Below are positions 52,669 to 61,759 of a DNA stretch of 64,000 bases, piece by piece. The translations under genes and the position numbers were made by a program. The DNA is taken from positions 16,653-80,652 of the forward strand of contig CAZWPX010000016.1 of the NCBI GenBank assembly GCA_964636125.1. Reading direction: 5' to 3'. Position 1 is the stretch's first letter; every line of letters begins with the position of its first letter. Source of the DNA: CAJINA01 sp964636125 (GTDB lineage Bacteria > Desulfobacterota > Desulfobacteria > Desulfobacterales > CAJINA01). The notes beneath the pieces were generated by a model. That model did not search any database, was not told the origin of the DNA, and was given only the letters and a program-made list of their open reading frames with translations.

Positions 52669-53817
52669 ATGAAAAATCTAAGTATTTTAGGTTCAACAGG
52701 CTCCATTGGGACCAATGCCCTTGAAGTCGTCCGTCGATTTCCAAGGGAGTTCAAGGTCACGGCCCTTAGCGCGAAAACCAGCCTTGATGCCCTGGCCGGC
52801 CAGATTGTTGAATTCACCCCTGACATCGCTGCAGTATTTGACGCAAGCCATGCCGACCGGCTGAGGCACCTGCTGCCGGCCGACTGCGACACCGACATCA
52901 TCCATGGTCCGGAAGGGTACCGGGAAACCGCCGCACATCCAAACGCAGATACAGTTGTTACGGCCATGGTGGGAGCCGCGGGCCTGATGCCTACCATCGC
53001 AGCGATCCAGGCGGGCAAAACCATTTGCCTGGCCAACAAAGAGACGCTGGTTATGGCCGGCGAATATGTCATGGACCTGGCCCGTGAAAAAGGTGTGGAT
53101 ATCCTGCCCATTGACAGTGAGCACAGTGCTATTTTCCAGTGTCTGGCCGGCAACCGGCGACAGGACCTGGCCCGGATTCTGCTGACCGCTTCGGGCGGAC
53201 CGTTTCGCACCCGCCCCCGGGAAACTTTCGAAAAGATTACCCTGGCGGATGCGCTGCGTCACCCCAATTGGTCCATGGGACCGAAAATTACCATTGATTC
53301 CGCGACCTTGATGAACAAGGGGCTGGAAGTCATTGAAGCCAGGCACCTTTTCAGTGTGTCCCTGGAGCAGATTGAAGTCGTTGTCCATCCGCAGAGCATC
53401 ATCCACTCGATGGTGTCCTACGTGGACGGCAGCGTCATCGCCCAGCTGGGTGTCCCGGATATGAAAGGGGCCATTGCCTACGCGTTGAGTTACCCCGAGC
53501 GGCTGCCCCTTGGCCAGCCGGAACCGGAATTTGACCGGATTGGCCGTTTTGACTTCGAAAAACCTGACCTCAATCGGTTTCGCTGTCTGGCCCTGGCTTT
53601 TGAAGCGGTCCGCCAGGGCGGTACCCTTACAGCTGTGCTCAATGCAGCCAATGAGGTGGCGGTGGCTGCATTTTTAGACCAGAAGATTGAATTTGTTCAA
53701 ATTCCTGCCATTATAGAAGATACCATGAGTCGCCATACCGTGGTCGCTGCGCCCGTGCTGGAAGAGATTATGGCGGCCGACAGCTGGGCGCGGGAGGCGG
53801 CTGCCAGTTCGATCTGA
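52669..53817 (+). CDS. dxr: 1-deoxy-D-xylulose 5-phosphate reductoisomerase
   Basis: 382 aa. NADPH loop LGSTGSIGTNALEV (about 6-19), NKETLVMAGE, metal site DSEHSAIFQCL, LTASGGPFR and the flexible-loop region HPNWSMGPKITIDSATLMNK are all present. It makes MEP in the non-mevalonate pathway, which feeds uppS. It starts 8 bp after cdsA. Confidence 0.98.
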   Translation: MKNLSILGSTGSIGTNALEVVRRFPREFKVTALSAKTSLDALAGQIVEFTPDIAAVFDASHADRLRHLLPADCDTDIIHGPEGYRETAAHPNADTVVTAMVGAAGLMPTIAAIQAGKTICLANKETLVMAGEYVMDLAREKGVDILPIDSEHSAIFQCLAGNRRQDLARILLTASGGPFRTRPRETFEKITLADALRHPNWSMGPKITIDSATLMNKGLEVIEARHLFSVSLEQIEVVVHPQSIIHSMVSYVDGSVIAQLGVPDMKGAIAYALSYPERLPLGQPEPEFDRIGRFDFEKPDLNRFRCLALAFEAVRQGGTLTAVLNAANEVAVAAFLDQKIEFVQIPAIIEDTMSRHTVVAAPVLEEIMAADSWAREAAASSI

Positions 53818-53974
53818 CCGAATATGGAGAGGCTGCGCCGGCCGGCCGGCCCGCCGGGTTTCAATCATTTCGATGGCCTGCGTACGATGCGTGGCCCAAC
53901 CCTTGCAAAACCCCCGGCGCGTGCTTATGATTTGGCCGGGAAATTGAATTAACGTGCATAGGAAGTAAAACAAT

Positions 53975-55336
53975 ATGGGTATCAGTGTAATATCCCTGGT
54001 GGTCGTTCTGGGGGTTCTTATTTTTGTTCATGAAGCCGGACACTTTCTGGTGGCCCGGCTTTTCGGCGTGGGTGTCGAAAAATTCTCACTGGGATTCGGC
54101 CCGCGTATTTTTGGTCGAACTGTGGGACGTACCGATTACCGCATCTCTGCGATTCCCCTGGGTGGTTATGTGAAAATGGTGGGGGAGGATCCGGACAATG
54201 AAATTCCCGCCGAGGACATCCCGGTCTCCTTTACCCACAAAAACGTCTACAAGCGCATGGCGATTGTGGCGGCCGGCCCCTTTTTCAACATCCTGCTGGC
54301 GATTGTCATCTTCTTTGGCTTTTTTGCCATCGTGGGGATCGAGGACATCCAGTCGGTGGTCAAAAGCGTTGCTAAGCAGAGCCCGGCCGAGCGTGCCGGC
54401 TTCCAGCTTGAAGACCGCATTGTGGCCATCAACGGGGAAGATGTCCAGTCGTGGTACGATGTCAAAAAGGCGGTTACGGACAGCGCCGGCGCCCCCTTGT
54501 TGCTCACCGTTGAAAGAGACCGGGAACTGCATGATCTCAAAGCCGCCCCGGAGATGAAAACAGGGCGTGATATCCTGGGGGATGAAACCCGTTATTATGA
54601 CCTCGGGATTTCGGGTCTGTCGGTGATTGAGGCGATCATCGGCGAAGTGAGCAAAGGGCTGCCCGCGGAAAAAGCCGGTCTCCAGGCAGGCGACCGGATC
54701 ATAGGCATCAATGCTGTACCGGTGCATAACTGGGAGGAGATGCGTAAGGAAATCGCGGCCTCCGGCGGTAATCGGCTCAAACTGAAAATACAAAGGGCGG
54801 CCGCTGTTTTCGAAACTGAAATCGTGCCCGAGCTCACCGTTCAAAAAGACCGGGCAGGCAACAAGGTCGAACGTTACCTGATCGGTATTTCAACCGGCGG
54901 GATCAGCATTCCGGACGAGCTTAAAATCCGGAAACGACTCTCCCCGGTTGCAGCGTTTCCGGAAAGCCTGAAACAGACCTGGTTCGTGACGGAAATCACC
55001 TTCCGGGGCATCCTCAGGATGATCGACGGTTCAATTTCACGCGATAACCTGGGCGGGCCGATCATGATTGCGCAGATGGCCGGCCAGCAGGCCAAGGCGG
55101 GGATCGACAAACTGATTCAGTTCATCGCTGTTATCAGCATCAACCTGGCCATCCTGAATTTCCTGCCGATTCCCATTCTGGACGGCGGGCACCTGATGTT
55201 TTTCACAATTGAGGCCATCCGGGGGCGCCCGGTCAGTATCCGCGTCCGGGAGATCTCCCAGCAGGCCGGCATGTTTATTTTGCTGATGCTGATGGTGTTT
55301 GTGTTTTATAATGATATAGCCCGCATTTTCTCATAG
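53975..55336 (+). CDS. rseP: Site-2 protease RseP
   Basis: 453 aa. The membrane metalloprotease motif HEXXH is HEAGH (19-23), with the third ligand in FLPIPILDGGHL (about 400). Two PDZ domains lie between (about 120-200 and 205-290). It cuts anti-sigma factors inside the membrane in the envelope stress response. No rseA or rpoE is seen nearby. Confidence 0.95.
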   Translation: MGISVISLVVVLGVLIFVHEAGHFLVARLFGVGVEKFSLGFGPRIFGRTVGRTDYRISAIPLGGYVKMVGEDPDNEIPAEDIPVSFTHKNVYKRMAIVAAGPFFNILLAIVIFFGFFAIVGIEDIQSVVKSVAKQSPAERAGFQLEDRIVAINGEDVQSWYDVKKAVTDSAGAPLLLTVERDRELHDLKAAPEMKTGRDILGDETRYYDLGISGLSVIEAIIGEVSKGLPAEKAGLQAGDRIIGINAVPVHNWEEMRKEIAASGGNRLKLKIQRAAAVFETEIVPELTVQKDRAGNKVERYLIGISTGGISIPDELKIRKRLSPVAAFPESLKQTWFVTEITFRGILRMIDGSISRDNLGGPIMIAQMAGQQAKAGIDKLIQFIAVISINLAILNFLPIPILDGGHLMFFTIEAIRGRPVSIRVREISQQAGMFILLMLMVFVFYNDIARIFS

Positions 55337-55479
55337 TGTCTGGTCACAAGGGGCATCTTTTGGCCCGAGGCTGCGTTCTCGCTTCCTGGCAATCCTCAAC
55401 GTAGATTATCTACGTTGAGGATTGCCAGAAATGCTGCGGCCTTGCCTCGAACTAAAAGCTACCACCCGTGGATGGACAC
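55336..55479. repeat. Hairpin repeat element, family A copy 4
   Basis: 144 bp starting at the rseP stop codon. Ends GTGTCTGGTCACAAGGGGC and CACCCGTGGATGGACAC pair imperfectly. The middle is a near-perfect palindrome: two 21-bp arms (55386-55406, 55408-55428) with a 1-bp centre, CTGGCAATCCTCAACG and its mirror. Confidence 0.8.
55386..55428. repeat. Perfect 21-bp inverted repeat, 1-bp centre
   Basis: The left arm begins CTGGCAATCC and the right arm ends GGATTGCCAG. All 21 positions match by eye around a single T. It lies inside the family A copy 4 element. Confidence 0.9.
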
Positions 55480-55678
55480 TTCTATTCTTGAAGGGCCTCT
55501 CTTAAAACAAATATTTGTCTTTATTAGTGAAATTATTAATGCCCGTTCACCACAGGTGGCTTTTTCATATTTCCCATGAGTTCACAATGGACAAATATTC
55601 CCTACCCTGATATGTAGTTTCCAATCCGATCAGGTACCATCCTTGGATGAATCTTCACACATAAATTAGGTGCCCACT
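55480..55678. other. AT-rich region before purL
   Basis: Together with the family A copy it completes the 342-bp gap between rseP and purL. It contains AATATTTGTC...TATTAGTGAAATTATTAAT, AT-rich, and no clear promoter pair. Confidence 0.35.
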
Positions 55679-58672
55679 ATGCCACACAGACTTGAGATTA
55701 CCCTTAAACCCGAGCTGTTTGATGCCGAAGGCGAGGGGCTCCGGCAGAAAGCCGGGGATTATTTTGACGTCCGGCTGAAGAAGATTCGAACCGTTCACAT
55801 TCTGACCATTGATGTGGATCTGCCCCTCGAACAGCTCGAAACCATCCGTACCGACGTCTTCACGAACCCGGTCACCCAGGTGTCTGCCTATACGCCCTTG
55901 AATCTGCCATTTGACTGGGCCATCTGGGTCGGGTACCGGCCCGGTGTTCGAGATAACCCGGGCAGTACGGCGGTCGAGGCGATCGAAGATATTCTCGGAC
56001 TTAAGATCGGCACGGGCGAGGCGGTGTACACATCCCGGCTCTACTGCCTTGCGGGGGACGGTATTTCCGACCGGCAGGTCAACCTGCTGGCCGGTGAACT
56101 GCTGGCCAATGATATCATCCAGCAGTGGAAGATTTTCAGCCGTAAAAACTGGGACCCGGAGCAGGGGACCGGCCTGATAATCCCTAAGGTGATCCTGGAC
56201 CACACCCCCACGGTGACCACCATCGCCATCGATAGCAACGAAACCCTGCAGGCCCTGAGCGACGAGCGCAGCCTCGCCTTGAATCCGGCCGATATTCCCG
56301 TCATCCGGGAGTACTTCCTGGATCCGGAAGTAAAGGCCGAGCGTGAGGCGGTAGGGCTGTCCGAGCCCACGGACATCGAGTTGGAATATATTTCCCAGGC
56401 CCGCAGCGACCACTGCAACCACAATACCTTCCAGGGCCTTTTCCATTACCGTGACATGGCCACCGGAGAATCGGAGACCATCGATAACCCCTTTGACACC
56501 TGTATCAAGGAGCCGACCCTGGCCCTGAAAGCAAAGAAGCCCTGGGTGATTTCCGTTTTGTGGGACAATGCCGGTGCGGCCCGTTTCGATGACGACCACT
56601 ACTATGTGGTAACCGGTGAAACCCACAACTCCCCTTCCAATATGGAGGCTTACGGTGGTGCCATCACCGGGATTGTCGGGGTATACCGCGATCCCATGGG
56701 AACCGGGAAGGGTTCCAAGCTGCTCATGGGCAGCTACGGCTACTGCATGGGCCCCAGGGATTACGACGGGTCCCTGATGCCGCGCCTGCATCCGCGCCGG
56801 CTGCTGGACGGTGTGATCGAGGGGGTCCGGGACGGGGGCAACAAGAGCGGTATCCCCACACCCTTTGGACAGGTGCTGTTTCATCCCCAGTACATGGGCA
56901 AATGTTTGGTGTTTGTCACCGCGCTGGGCCTCATGCCGGCTACCGTGGCCGACACACCCGCCGAAGAGAAGACGACTTCTCCCGGCGAGCTGATGATCAT
57001 GTGCGGCGGCCGCGTGGGCAAAGACGGCATCCACGGGGTCACGGCTGCATCGGAAGTCTTCTCGGAAAACACGCCCGCGGGTCATGTGCAGATTGGTGAT
57101 CCCTACACCCAGAAAAAGATGCATGATTTTATCATAGAAGTCCGGGACCGCGGACTGATCCAGTTCATCACCGACAATGGCGGGGGCGGACTCTCCTCTT
57201 CGGTCGGTGAGTCGGCCCGGTTCTCAAACGGCTGCGAAGTAGATCTTGAGAAAGTACCCCTGAAATACGCCGGTCTGGACCAGTGGGAGATCTGGATCAG
57301 TGAATCCCAGGAGCGCATGACCCTGTCCGTCAAGCCTGAAGACCTGGATCAATTCATGCAGCTGTCCGAACGCCATGCTGTGGAAAGCACAGTGATCGGA
57401 CGGTATACCAATACGGGTAAATTGCAGATTATGTATGCCGGCCAGCTCTGTGCCAGCGTGGATGTGGACCTTCTGACCAAAGGGTTTCCCCAGTGGGAAT
57501 TCGAAGCCGAGTGGACCCCGCCTGACCTGCGCGGACTGCGGGAGCCGGTGATCAAGGCGCCGGATGATTACAACCGCCTGCTGCTGGATATCCTGGCCCG
57601 GCCCAACATCAGTTCCAAAGAGTGGGTCTGTCGCCAGTATGACCACGAAGTCCAGGGGACCAGTGTCATCAAACCGCTGGTGGGCAAGGCCAGGGATGTC
57701 AGTAGCGATGCCGCTGTCATCCGGCCGGTGTTGACATCCGAAACCGGCCTGGCCTTTTCCCAGTCCCTGCTGCCGTTTTATTCCGCCATCGACGCCTACC
57801 ACATGACGGCCTGCACCATCGACGAAGCGGTGCGGCGGCTGGTGGCGGTGGGGGCTGACCCGGAACAGATCGGGGGGGTCGACAATTTTTGCTGGCCCAG
57901 CATCCAGTTCGATCCGGTGAACAACCCGGACGGTAAATTCAAGGCTGCCCAGCTGGTGCGCTCCTGCCGGGCCTTAAGGGACATCTGCCTGGCCTATGAG
58001 GTGCCCCTGTTGTCCGGCAAAGACAGCATGTACGTAGACGGCCACCTGGCCGGGGAATACGGGGAGACCCACAAGGTGTCAGCCCCGGAAACCCTTCAGT
58101 TTTCGGCCACCAGCATCGTCTCCAACGTGAACCACTGCGTGACCCTGGACGCCAAGGTTCCGGGAGACCTGGTTTACGTTCTGGGCCAGACCCGGGACGA
58201 GCTGGGGGGCAGCGAGTTCTACGATCACTTCGGGTACACCGGGCTGAATGTACCCCGGGTGGATCCCGCAGCGAACCTGATCTTGTACCGGGCGCTGTCC
58301 GGCGCCATCGAGCGGGGCCTGGTTCGCAGCGCCCACGGCATATACCGCGGCGGGCTGGCCGTGCACCTGGCCATGGTGGCCATGGCCGGTGAACTCGGAC
58401 TGGATGTAGATCTGGCTGTGGTGCCCGCTGAAAATGGCCTGTCTGAACACGTGCTTCTTTTTTCGGAATCCCCCGGGCGTTTTATCATCACGGCTGCTCC
58501 GGAACATAAAAATGAATTGGAAACCCTCCTGGAAAAGACCGTTTTTGCCTGTGTGGGCCACACACGGGACAAAACGGATCTGGTCATTAAAAACGGCCCG
58601 GCCGAGCTGGTCAAGACACCGGTCGCCGATTTGAAAACTGCCTGGAAAAAGACTTTTGGAGATTTGACATGA
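55679..58672 (+). CDS. purL: Phosphoribosylformylglycinamidine synthase, PurS/PurL fusion
   Basis: 997 aa from ATG 55679 (AGGTG upstream). The first ~170 residues look like PurS-type domains (LEITLKPELFDAEGEGLRQK and a second beta-alpha unit). The rest is the PurL synthetase with two AIRS-type halves: RSDHCNHNTFQG (catalytic His), VTGETHNSPSNMEAYGG, SSSVGESARFSNG. The glutaminase domain of the large single-chain enzymes is absent and is encoded separately by purQ, overlapping by 4 bp. It makes FGAM, the fourth step of purine synthesis. Confidence 0.92.
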   Translation: MPHRLEITLKPELFDAEGEGLRQKAGDYFDVRLKKIRTVHILTIDVDLPLEQLETIRTDVFTNPVTQVSAYTPLNLPFDWAIWVGYRPGVRDNPGSTAVEAIEDILGLKIGTGEAVYTSRLYCLAGDGISDRQVNLLAGELLANDIIQQWKIFSRKNWDPEQGTGLIIPKVILDHTPTVTTIAIDSNETLQALSDERSLALNPADIPVIREYFLDPEVKAEREAVGLSEPTDIELEYISQARSDHCNHNTFQGLFHYRDMATGESETIDNPFDTCIKEPTLALKAKKPWVISVLWDNAGAARFDDDHYYVVTGETHNSPSNMEAYGGAITGIVGVYRDPMGTGKGSKLLMGSYGYCMGPRDYDGSLMPRLHPRRLLDGVIEGVRDGGNKSGIPTPFGQVLFHPQYMGKCLVFVTALGLMPATVADTPAEEKTTSPGELMIMCGGRVGKDGIHGVTAASEVFSENTPAGHVQIGDPYTQKKMHDFIIEVRDRGLIQFITDNGGGGLSSSVGESARFSNGCEVDLEKVPLKYAGLDQWEIWISESQERMTLSVKPEDLDQFMQLSERHAVESTVIGRYTNTGKLQIMYAGQLCASVDVDLLTKGFPQWEFEAEWTPPDLRGLREPVIKAPDDYNRLLLDILARPNISSKEWVCRQYDHEVQGTSVIKPLVGKARDVSSDAAVIRPVLTSETGLAFSQSLLPFYSAIDAYHMTACTIDEAVRRLVAVGADPEQIGGVDNFCWPSIQFDPVNNPDGKFKAAQLVRSCRALRDICLAYEVPLLSGKDSMYVDGHLAGEYGETHKVSAPETLQFSATSIVSNVNHCVTLDAKVPGDLVYVLGQTRDELGGSEFYDHFGYTGLNVPRVDPAANLILYRALSGAIERGLVRSAHGIYRGGLAVHLAMVAMAGELGLDVDLAVVPAENGLSEHVLLFSESPGRFIITAAPEHKNELETLLEKTVFACVGHTRDKTDLVIKNGPAELVKTPVADLKTAWKKTFGDLT

Positions 58673-59481
58673 GCAATGTGCAAGCCCTTGTCCTGTCCGG
58701 CTATGGACAGAATTGTGATCATGAGACCGCTTATGCCCTTGAACTTGCCGGGGCAACCGCCCGGCGGGTTCACATCAACGCGCTGATTGATGGCAGTGTG
58801 CGGTTGGACGGCTTTCAGATCATGGTGTTCGGCGGCGGCTTTTCCTGGGGTGATGACCACGGCGCCGGGGTTGTCCAGGCCGTCAGAATGAAGACGCATC
58901 TGGGCGATCAACTGCTGGAATATATTGATAAGGGCAACCTGGTCCTGGGAATCTGCAACGGGTTTCAGTGCCTGGTCAACCTGGGACTGCTGCCCGGGAT
59001 CGGGGGTGACTACCGGTCACGTGAAGTGGCTCTGCTTGGCAATGACTGCGGCCAGTTCAGGGACCAGTGGGTGAATCTTGCCGTCAACCCGGAATCACCC
59101 TGTATCTTCACCCGGGGCCTTTCGCAGTTTGAACTGCCGGTGCGTCACGGCGAGGGTAAATTTTATGCTGAAGCCGAGATCCTTGATCGCCTCCTCGCAA
59201 ACAACCAGGTGGTGGTGCGGTATGCGGCTGACGACGGCAGCCCGGCTGCAGGGGCGTTTCCTTTCAACCCCAACGGGTCTTTGCAGGACATCGCCGGCAT
59301 CTGTGATACCACCGGACGGATTTTCGGCCTGATGCCCCACCCGGAAGCGTACAACCACCCCACCAACCACCCCGATTGGACCCGGATAAAAGCAACACTG
59401 CAGGCCGGCGGCCAGGACCCGGAAAACGGTCCCACCCCCGGCACCCGCCTGTTCATCAATGCGGTGGAGTATTTTGATTGA
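58669..59481 (+). CDS. purQ: FGAM synthase glutaminase subunit PurQ
   Basis: 270 aa, somewhat larger than the usual ~230. The class I glutamine amidotransferase nucleophile is Cys96 in LGICNGFQCLV; RHGEGKF and the His-Glu pair in MPHPEAYNHPTNHP complete the triad. It gives ammonia to PurL. ATGA overlap with purL implies coupled translation. Confidence 0.93.
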   Translation: MSNVQALVLSGYGQNCDHETAYALELAGATARRVHINALIDGSVRLDGFQIMVFGGGFSWGDDHGAGVVQAVRMKTHLGDQLLEYIDKGNLVLGICNGFQCLVNLGLLPGIGGDYRSREVALLGNDCGQFRDQWVNLAVNPESPCIFTRGLSQFELPVRHGEGKFYAEAEILDRLLANNQVVVRYAADDGSPAAGAFPFNPNGSLQDIAGICDTTGRIFGLMPHPEAYNHPTNHPDWTRIKATLQAGGQDPENGPTPGTRLFINAVEYFD

Positions 59482-59562
59482 TTGCACAATTTCCAGTGCA
59501 TAATTGCCCAATCGTCAGGGCGCCGTCCGGCACCAGACATCAATAAACCATAAAATAACAAG

Positions 59563-60198
59563 ATGTTAGGTTTTGGCATCTTTGTTGCTCATTTCCTTAC
59601 CATGCATCCTGGAAACTATCATCCCCCCCAGACAGCTGTGCCGGCACGCTTGCCATGGCAAGCAGACTCTGTCGAACGCCATGGAACCTGCAACCACGGA
59701 TTTACCCTGATCGAACTTTTGGTGGTTATTGCCATTATTGGGATTGTTGCCGCCATCGCAGTCCCCACCTTCACCAGTTATCTGTCCCGACTGCGTCTTG
59801 AGACGGCCGCCCGGGAAATGTGTACCACCATGCAGACCGCCCGGCTGCAGGCGCTCAGCGGGGATGATCCCTGGTATATAAAATTCATGCCGCCCAGCGC
59901 TCAATACTGCCTGTTGGACGGATCCCAGAACATCCACAAGACCATCAACCTTTCCCGATACCCGGGTATTTCCTTCGGCTCCAACAATCCAGACCCCATT
60001 GATGCCAACCATACCCCTCCCCAGGCGGACGGTGTGACCTATGTCGGTGAAAAGGTTAAATTCAATCCGGTTGGCACTTCCACGGCGGGAACAGTTTACC
60101 TGAAAAACGGTCGGGGTGATACCCTGGCTGTGGGGACTGCTTCTGCCAGCGGACAGATCAAAACCTGGCATGATTTTGGTGACGGTTGGGAGCGATAA
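59563..60198 (+). CDS. Type IV minor pilin, GspH/FimT type (long leader)
   Basis: 211 aa. A class III signal is seen (HG|FTLIELLVVIAIIGIVAAIA): cleavage after Gly, Phe+1 and Glu+5. The mature part reads as a GspH/FimT pilin (REMCTTMQTARLQALSGDD). The leader before the cleavage site is unusually long, about 46 residues from ATG 59563 or about 33 from ATG 59602; neither has a good ribosome site, so the start is uncertain. Confidence 0.8.
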   Translation: MLGFGIFVAHFLTMHPGNYHPPQTAVPARLPWQADSVERHGTCNHGFTLIELLVVIAIIGIVAAIAVPTFTSYLSRLRLETAAREMCTTMQTARLQALSGDDPWYIKFMPPSAQYCLLDGSQNIHKTINLSRYPGISFGSNNPDPIDANHTPPQADGVTYVGEKVKFNPVGTSTAGTVYLKNGRGDTLAVGTASASGQIKTWHDFGDGWER

Positions 60199-60581
60199 TC
60201 CCTGTTACGTTGTTTAGGCAATCTTGACGTAAAATGCCTGTCCAAATGTTTAAAATCGCCTGATTCTAAATTTTGCATAAAGTTTTCAGAGTGCCCATGC
60301 TTCTAACCCGCCTGTAAAAAAAATTTATAACCCTTAAATATTTTAATAGTTTTCATCCGTACTGTAACTTTTGTTGTCTGATACTGGATGCCCGGAAAGT
60401 CGAAAAGTTCTGGCTAAATAATTCGATCTTGCAAAAAAATAGTTATAATTATAGAAAGATAGAGTATTTTTTACTTCTACCGCGGCTGAAGAGGCGCTGG
60501 TTTCTGAAGACGAAACAATCTTGGCATGCAAATTGTATTATTCCCCACTGTCATCATCCGCTATTTTACAGGAGATACGTA
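60199..60581. other. 383-bp AT-rich gap between pilin genes
   Basis: It is noticeably AT-rich (for example TAAATATTTTAATAGTTTTC) compared with its neighbours. It contains the sigma-54-type promoter at 60521. The longer reading of the downstream gene into this stretch (from 60429) is not supported by a ribosome site. Confidence 0.5.
60521..60537 (+). promoter_or_regulatory. Sigma-54-type promoter of the pilin cluster
   Basis: TTGGCATG-CAAA-TTGTA fits the -24/-12 pattern (TTGGCACG-N4-TTGCA) with one change in each element. It lies 45 bp before the next pilin ATG. Type IV pilin genes are often RpoN-dependent. Confidence 0.55.
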
Positions 60582-61010
60582 ATGACAAAAGATTCCGGAT
60601 TTTCCATTGTCGAACTCATTATCGTTATTTTAATCATCTCTGTGCTTATAGGAATTGCTGTCCCTAATTTTGTCAGTTGGATTCCAAAGCAGCGTGTGAA
60701 GGATGCCGCTCAGGATCTTTACAGCAACTTGCAGAAAGCCAAGCTGACGGCTATCAAAAGCAACCAGGATTGCACCGTCACCTTCAGCACCGGACCGGAT
60801 AAATATCAGATCAGTATCGTTAATGTTACCGTCCAGTTGGCAGATTATGGCAGTGGGGTTAAATATTCCGCCACCCCGGCGCCAGCCGTGATTACGTTCA
60901 ATACCAGGGGGTTTGCCGACAGTGCCATCGCTGTAAGTTTGACCAATAGCGCGAATACAGCAACTTACCAGGTAAATCTCCTGACATCAGGGGTCATCAC
61001 CGTTAATTGA
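60582..61010 (+). CDS. Type IV minor pilin, GspH/FimT type
   Basis: 142 aa from ATG 60582 (ACAGGAGA upstream). It has a very short leader (MTKDSG), prepilin cleavage before FSIVELIIVILIISVLIGIA with Glu+5, then VKDAAQDLYSNLQKAKLTAI, typical of FimT-like minor pilins. It probably forms part of the pilus tip complex. It is the first gene after the sigma-54-type promoter. Confidence 0.85.
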   Translation: MTKDSGFSIVELIIVILIISVLIGIAVPNFVSWIPKQRVKDAAQDLYSNLQKAKLTAIKSNQDCTVTFSTGPDKYQISIVNVTVQLADYGSGVKYSATPAPAVITFNTRGFADSAIAVSLTNSANTATYQVNLLTSGVITVN

Positions 61011-61027
61011 TTCTGAAGGAGAGGCTT

Positions 61028-61741
61028 ATGCACCGCCATCGTAACTATCCACAAACCTCATCTTTGGGATTCGAGTGGAAAACAGACCACGGATTCACCT
61101 TGGTAGAACTCCTGGTTGCCACGGTTTTACTCGGCATAGCCATGACCGCGATCTACTCATCCTATTTTTCGCAGCAAAAAGCCTATGTGGTTCAAACTCA
61201 GGTAGCTGCCATGCAGCAGAATTTACGGGCGGCCATGCACATGATGTCCAGAGACATACGTATGGCTGGATATGATAAAGAAAATGCCGGCACGTTCGGG
61301 CTGGTAAGTGCCATGCCCGGGTTTGAAGCCTCAAACGCCACCTGCGATGCCACCAACATAGCCTTTACTATTGACGCCGACGAGGACCGCAACCAGGACA
61401 GCAATGATGACGAGATGGTTGCTTACCGACTCACCGGCACGGATCTTGAGAAGTTCACCACCAGCGGCGGAGGCACCTGGCAGACCATTGCCCAAAATAT
61501 TGACGCCCTTGATTTTGTTTACATGAACAGTGCCCGTGCGATTACCAGTGACTTGACGGCTGTCCAGTTTATCGAGGTCACCGTACTTGCCCAGACTGCC
61601 CAGCCCGACCTGGACTATACCGACACCAACGTCTACCGAAATCAGCAGAGCACCGATATCCTCGGGGCAGGGGCTCCGGGAGACAGTCGACGGCGAAGAT
61701 TGTTAACCAGCTTTATCAAATGCCGCAACCTTGGAATTTAA
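61028..61741 (+). CDS. pilW: Minor pilin PilW
   Basis: 237 aa from ATG 61028 (GAAGGAGAGG). Cleavage site HG|FTLVELLVATVLLGIAM, then the characteristic AAMQQNLRAAMHMMSRDIRM, the PilW signature. It contributes to pilus assembly at the tip. Its frame also extends 21 bp upstream, overlapping the previous gene. Confidence 0.88.
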   Translation: MHRHRNYPQTSSLGFEWKTDHGFTLVELLVATVLLGIAMTAIYSSYFSQQKAYVVQTQVAAMQQNLRAAMHMMSRDIRMAGYDKENAGTFGLVSAMPGFEASNATCDATNIAFTIDADEDRNQDSNDDEMVAYRLTGTDLEKFTTSGGGTWQTIAQNIDALDFVYMNSARAITSDLTAVQFIEVTVLAQTAQPDLDYTDTNVYRNQQSTDILGAGAPGDSRRRRLLTSFIKCRNLGI

Positions 61742-61759
61742 GTGATAAGGGAAACAGTT

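Noticed and set aside
55655..57124. 489-codon minus-strand frame opposite purL
   Set aside because: High GC at third positions of purL opens this frame; the sense strand is a clear purine enzyme, and the antisense product has no recognisable motif.
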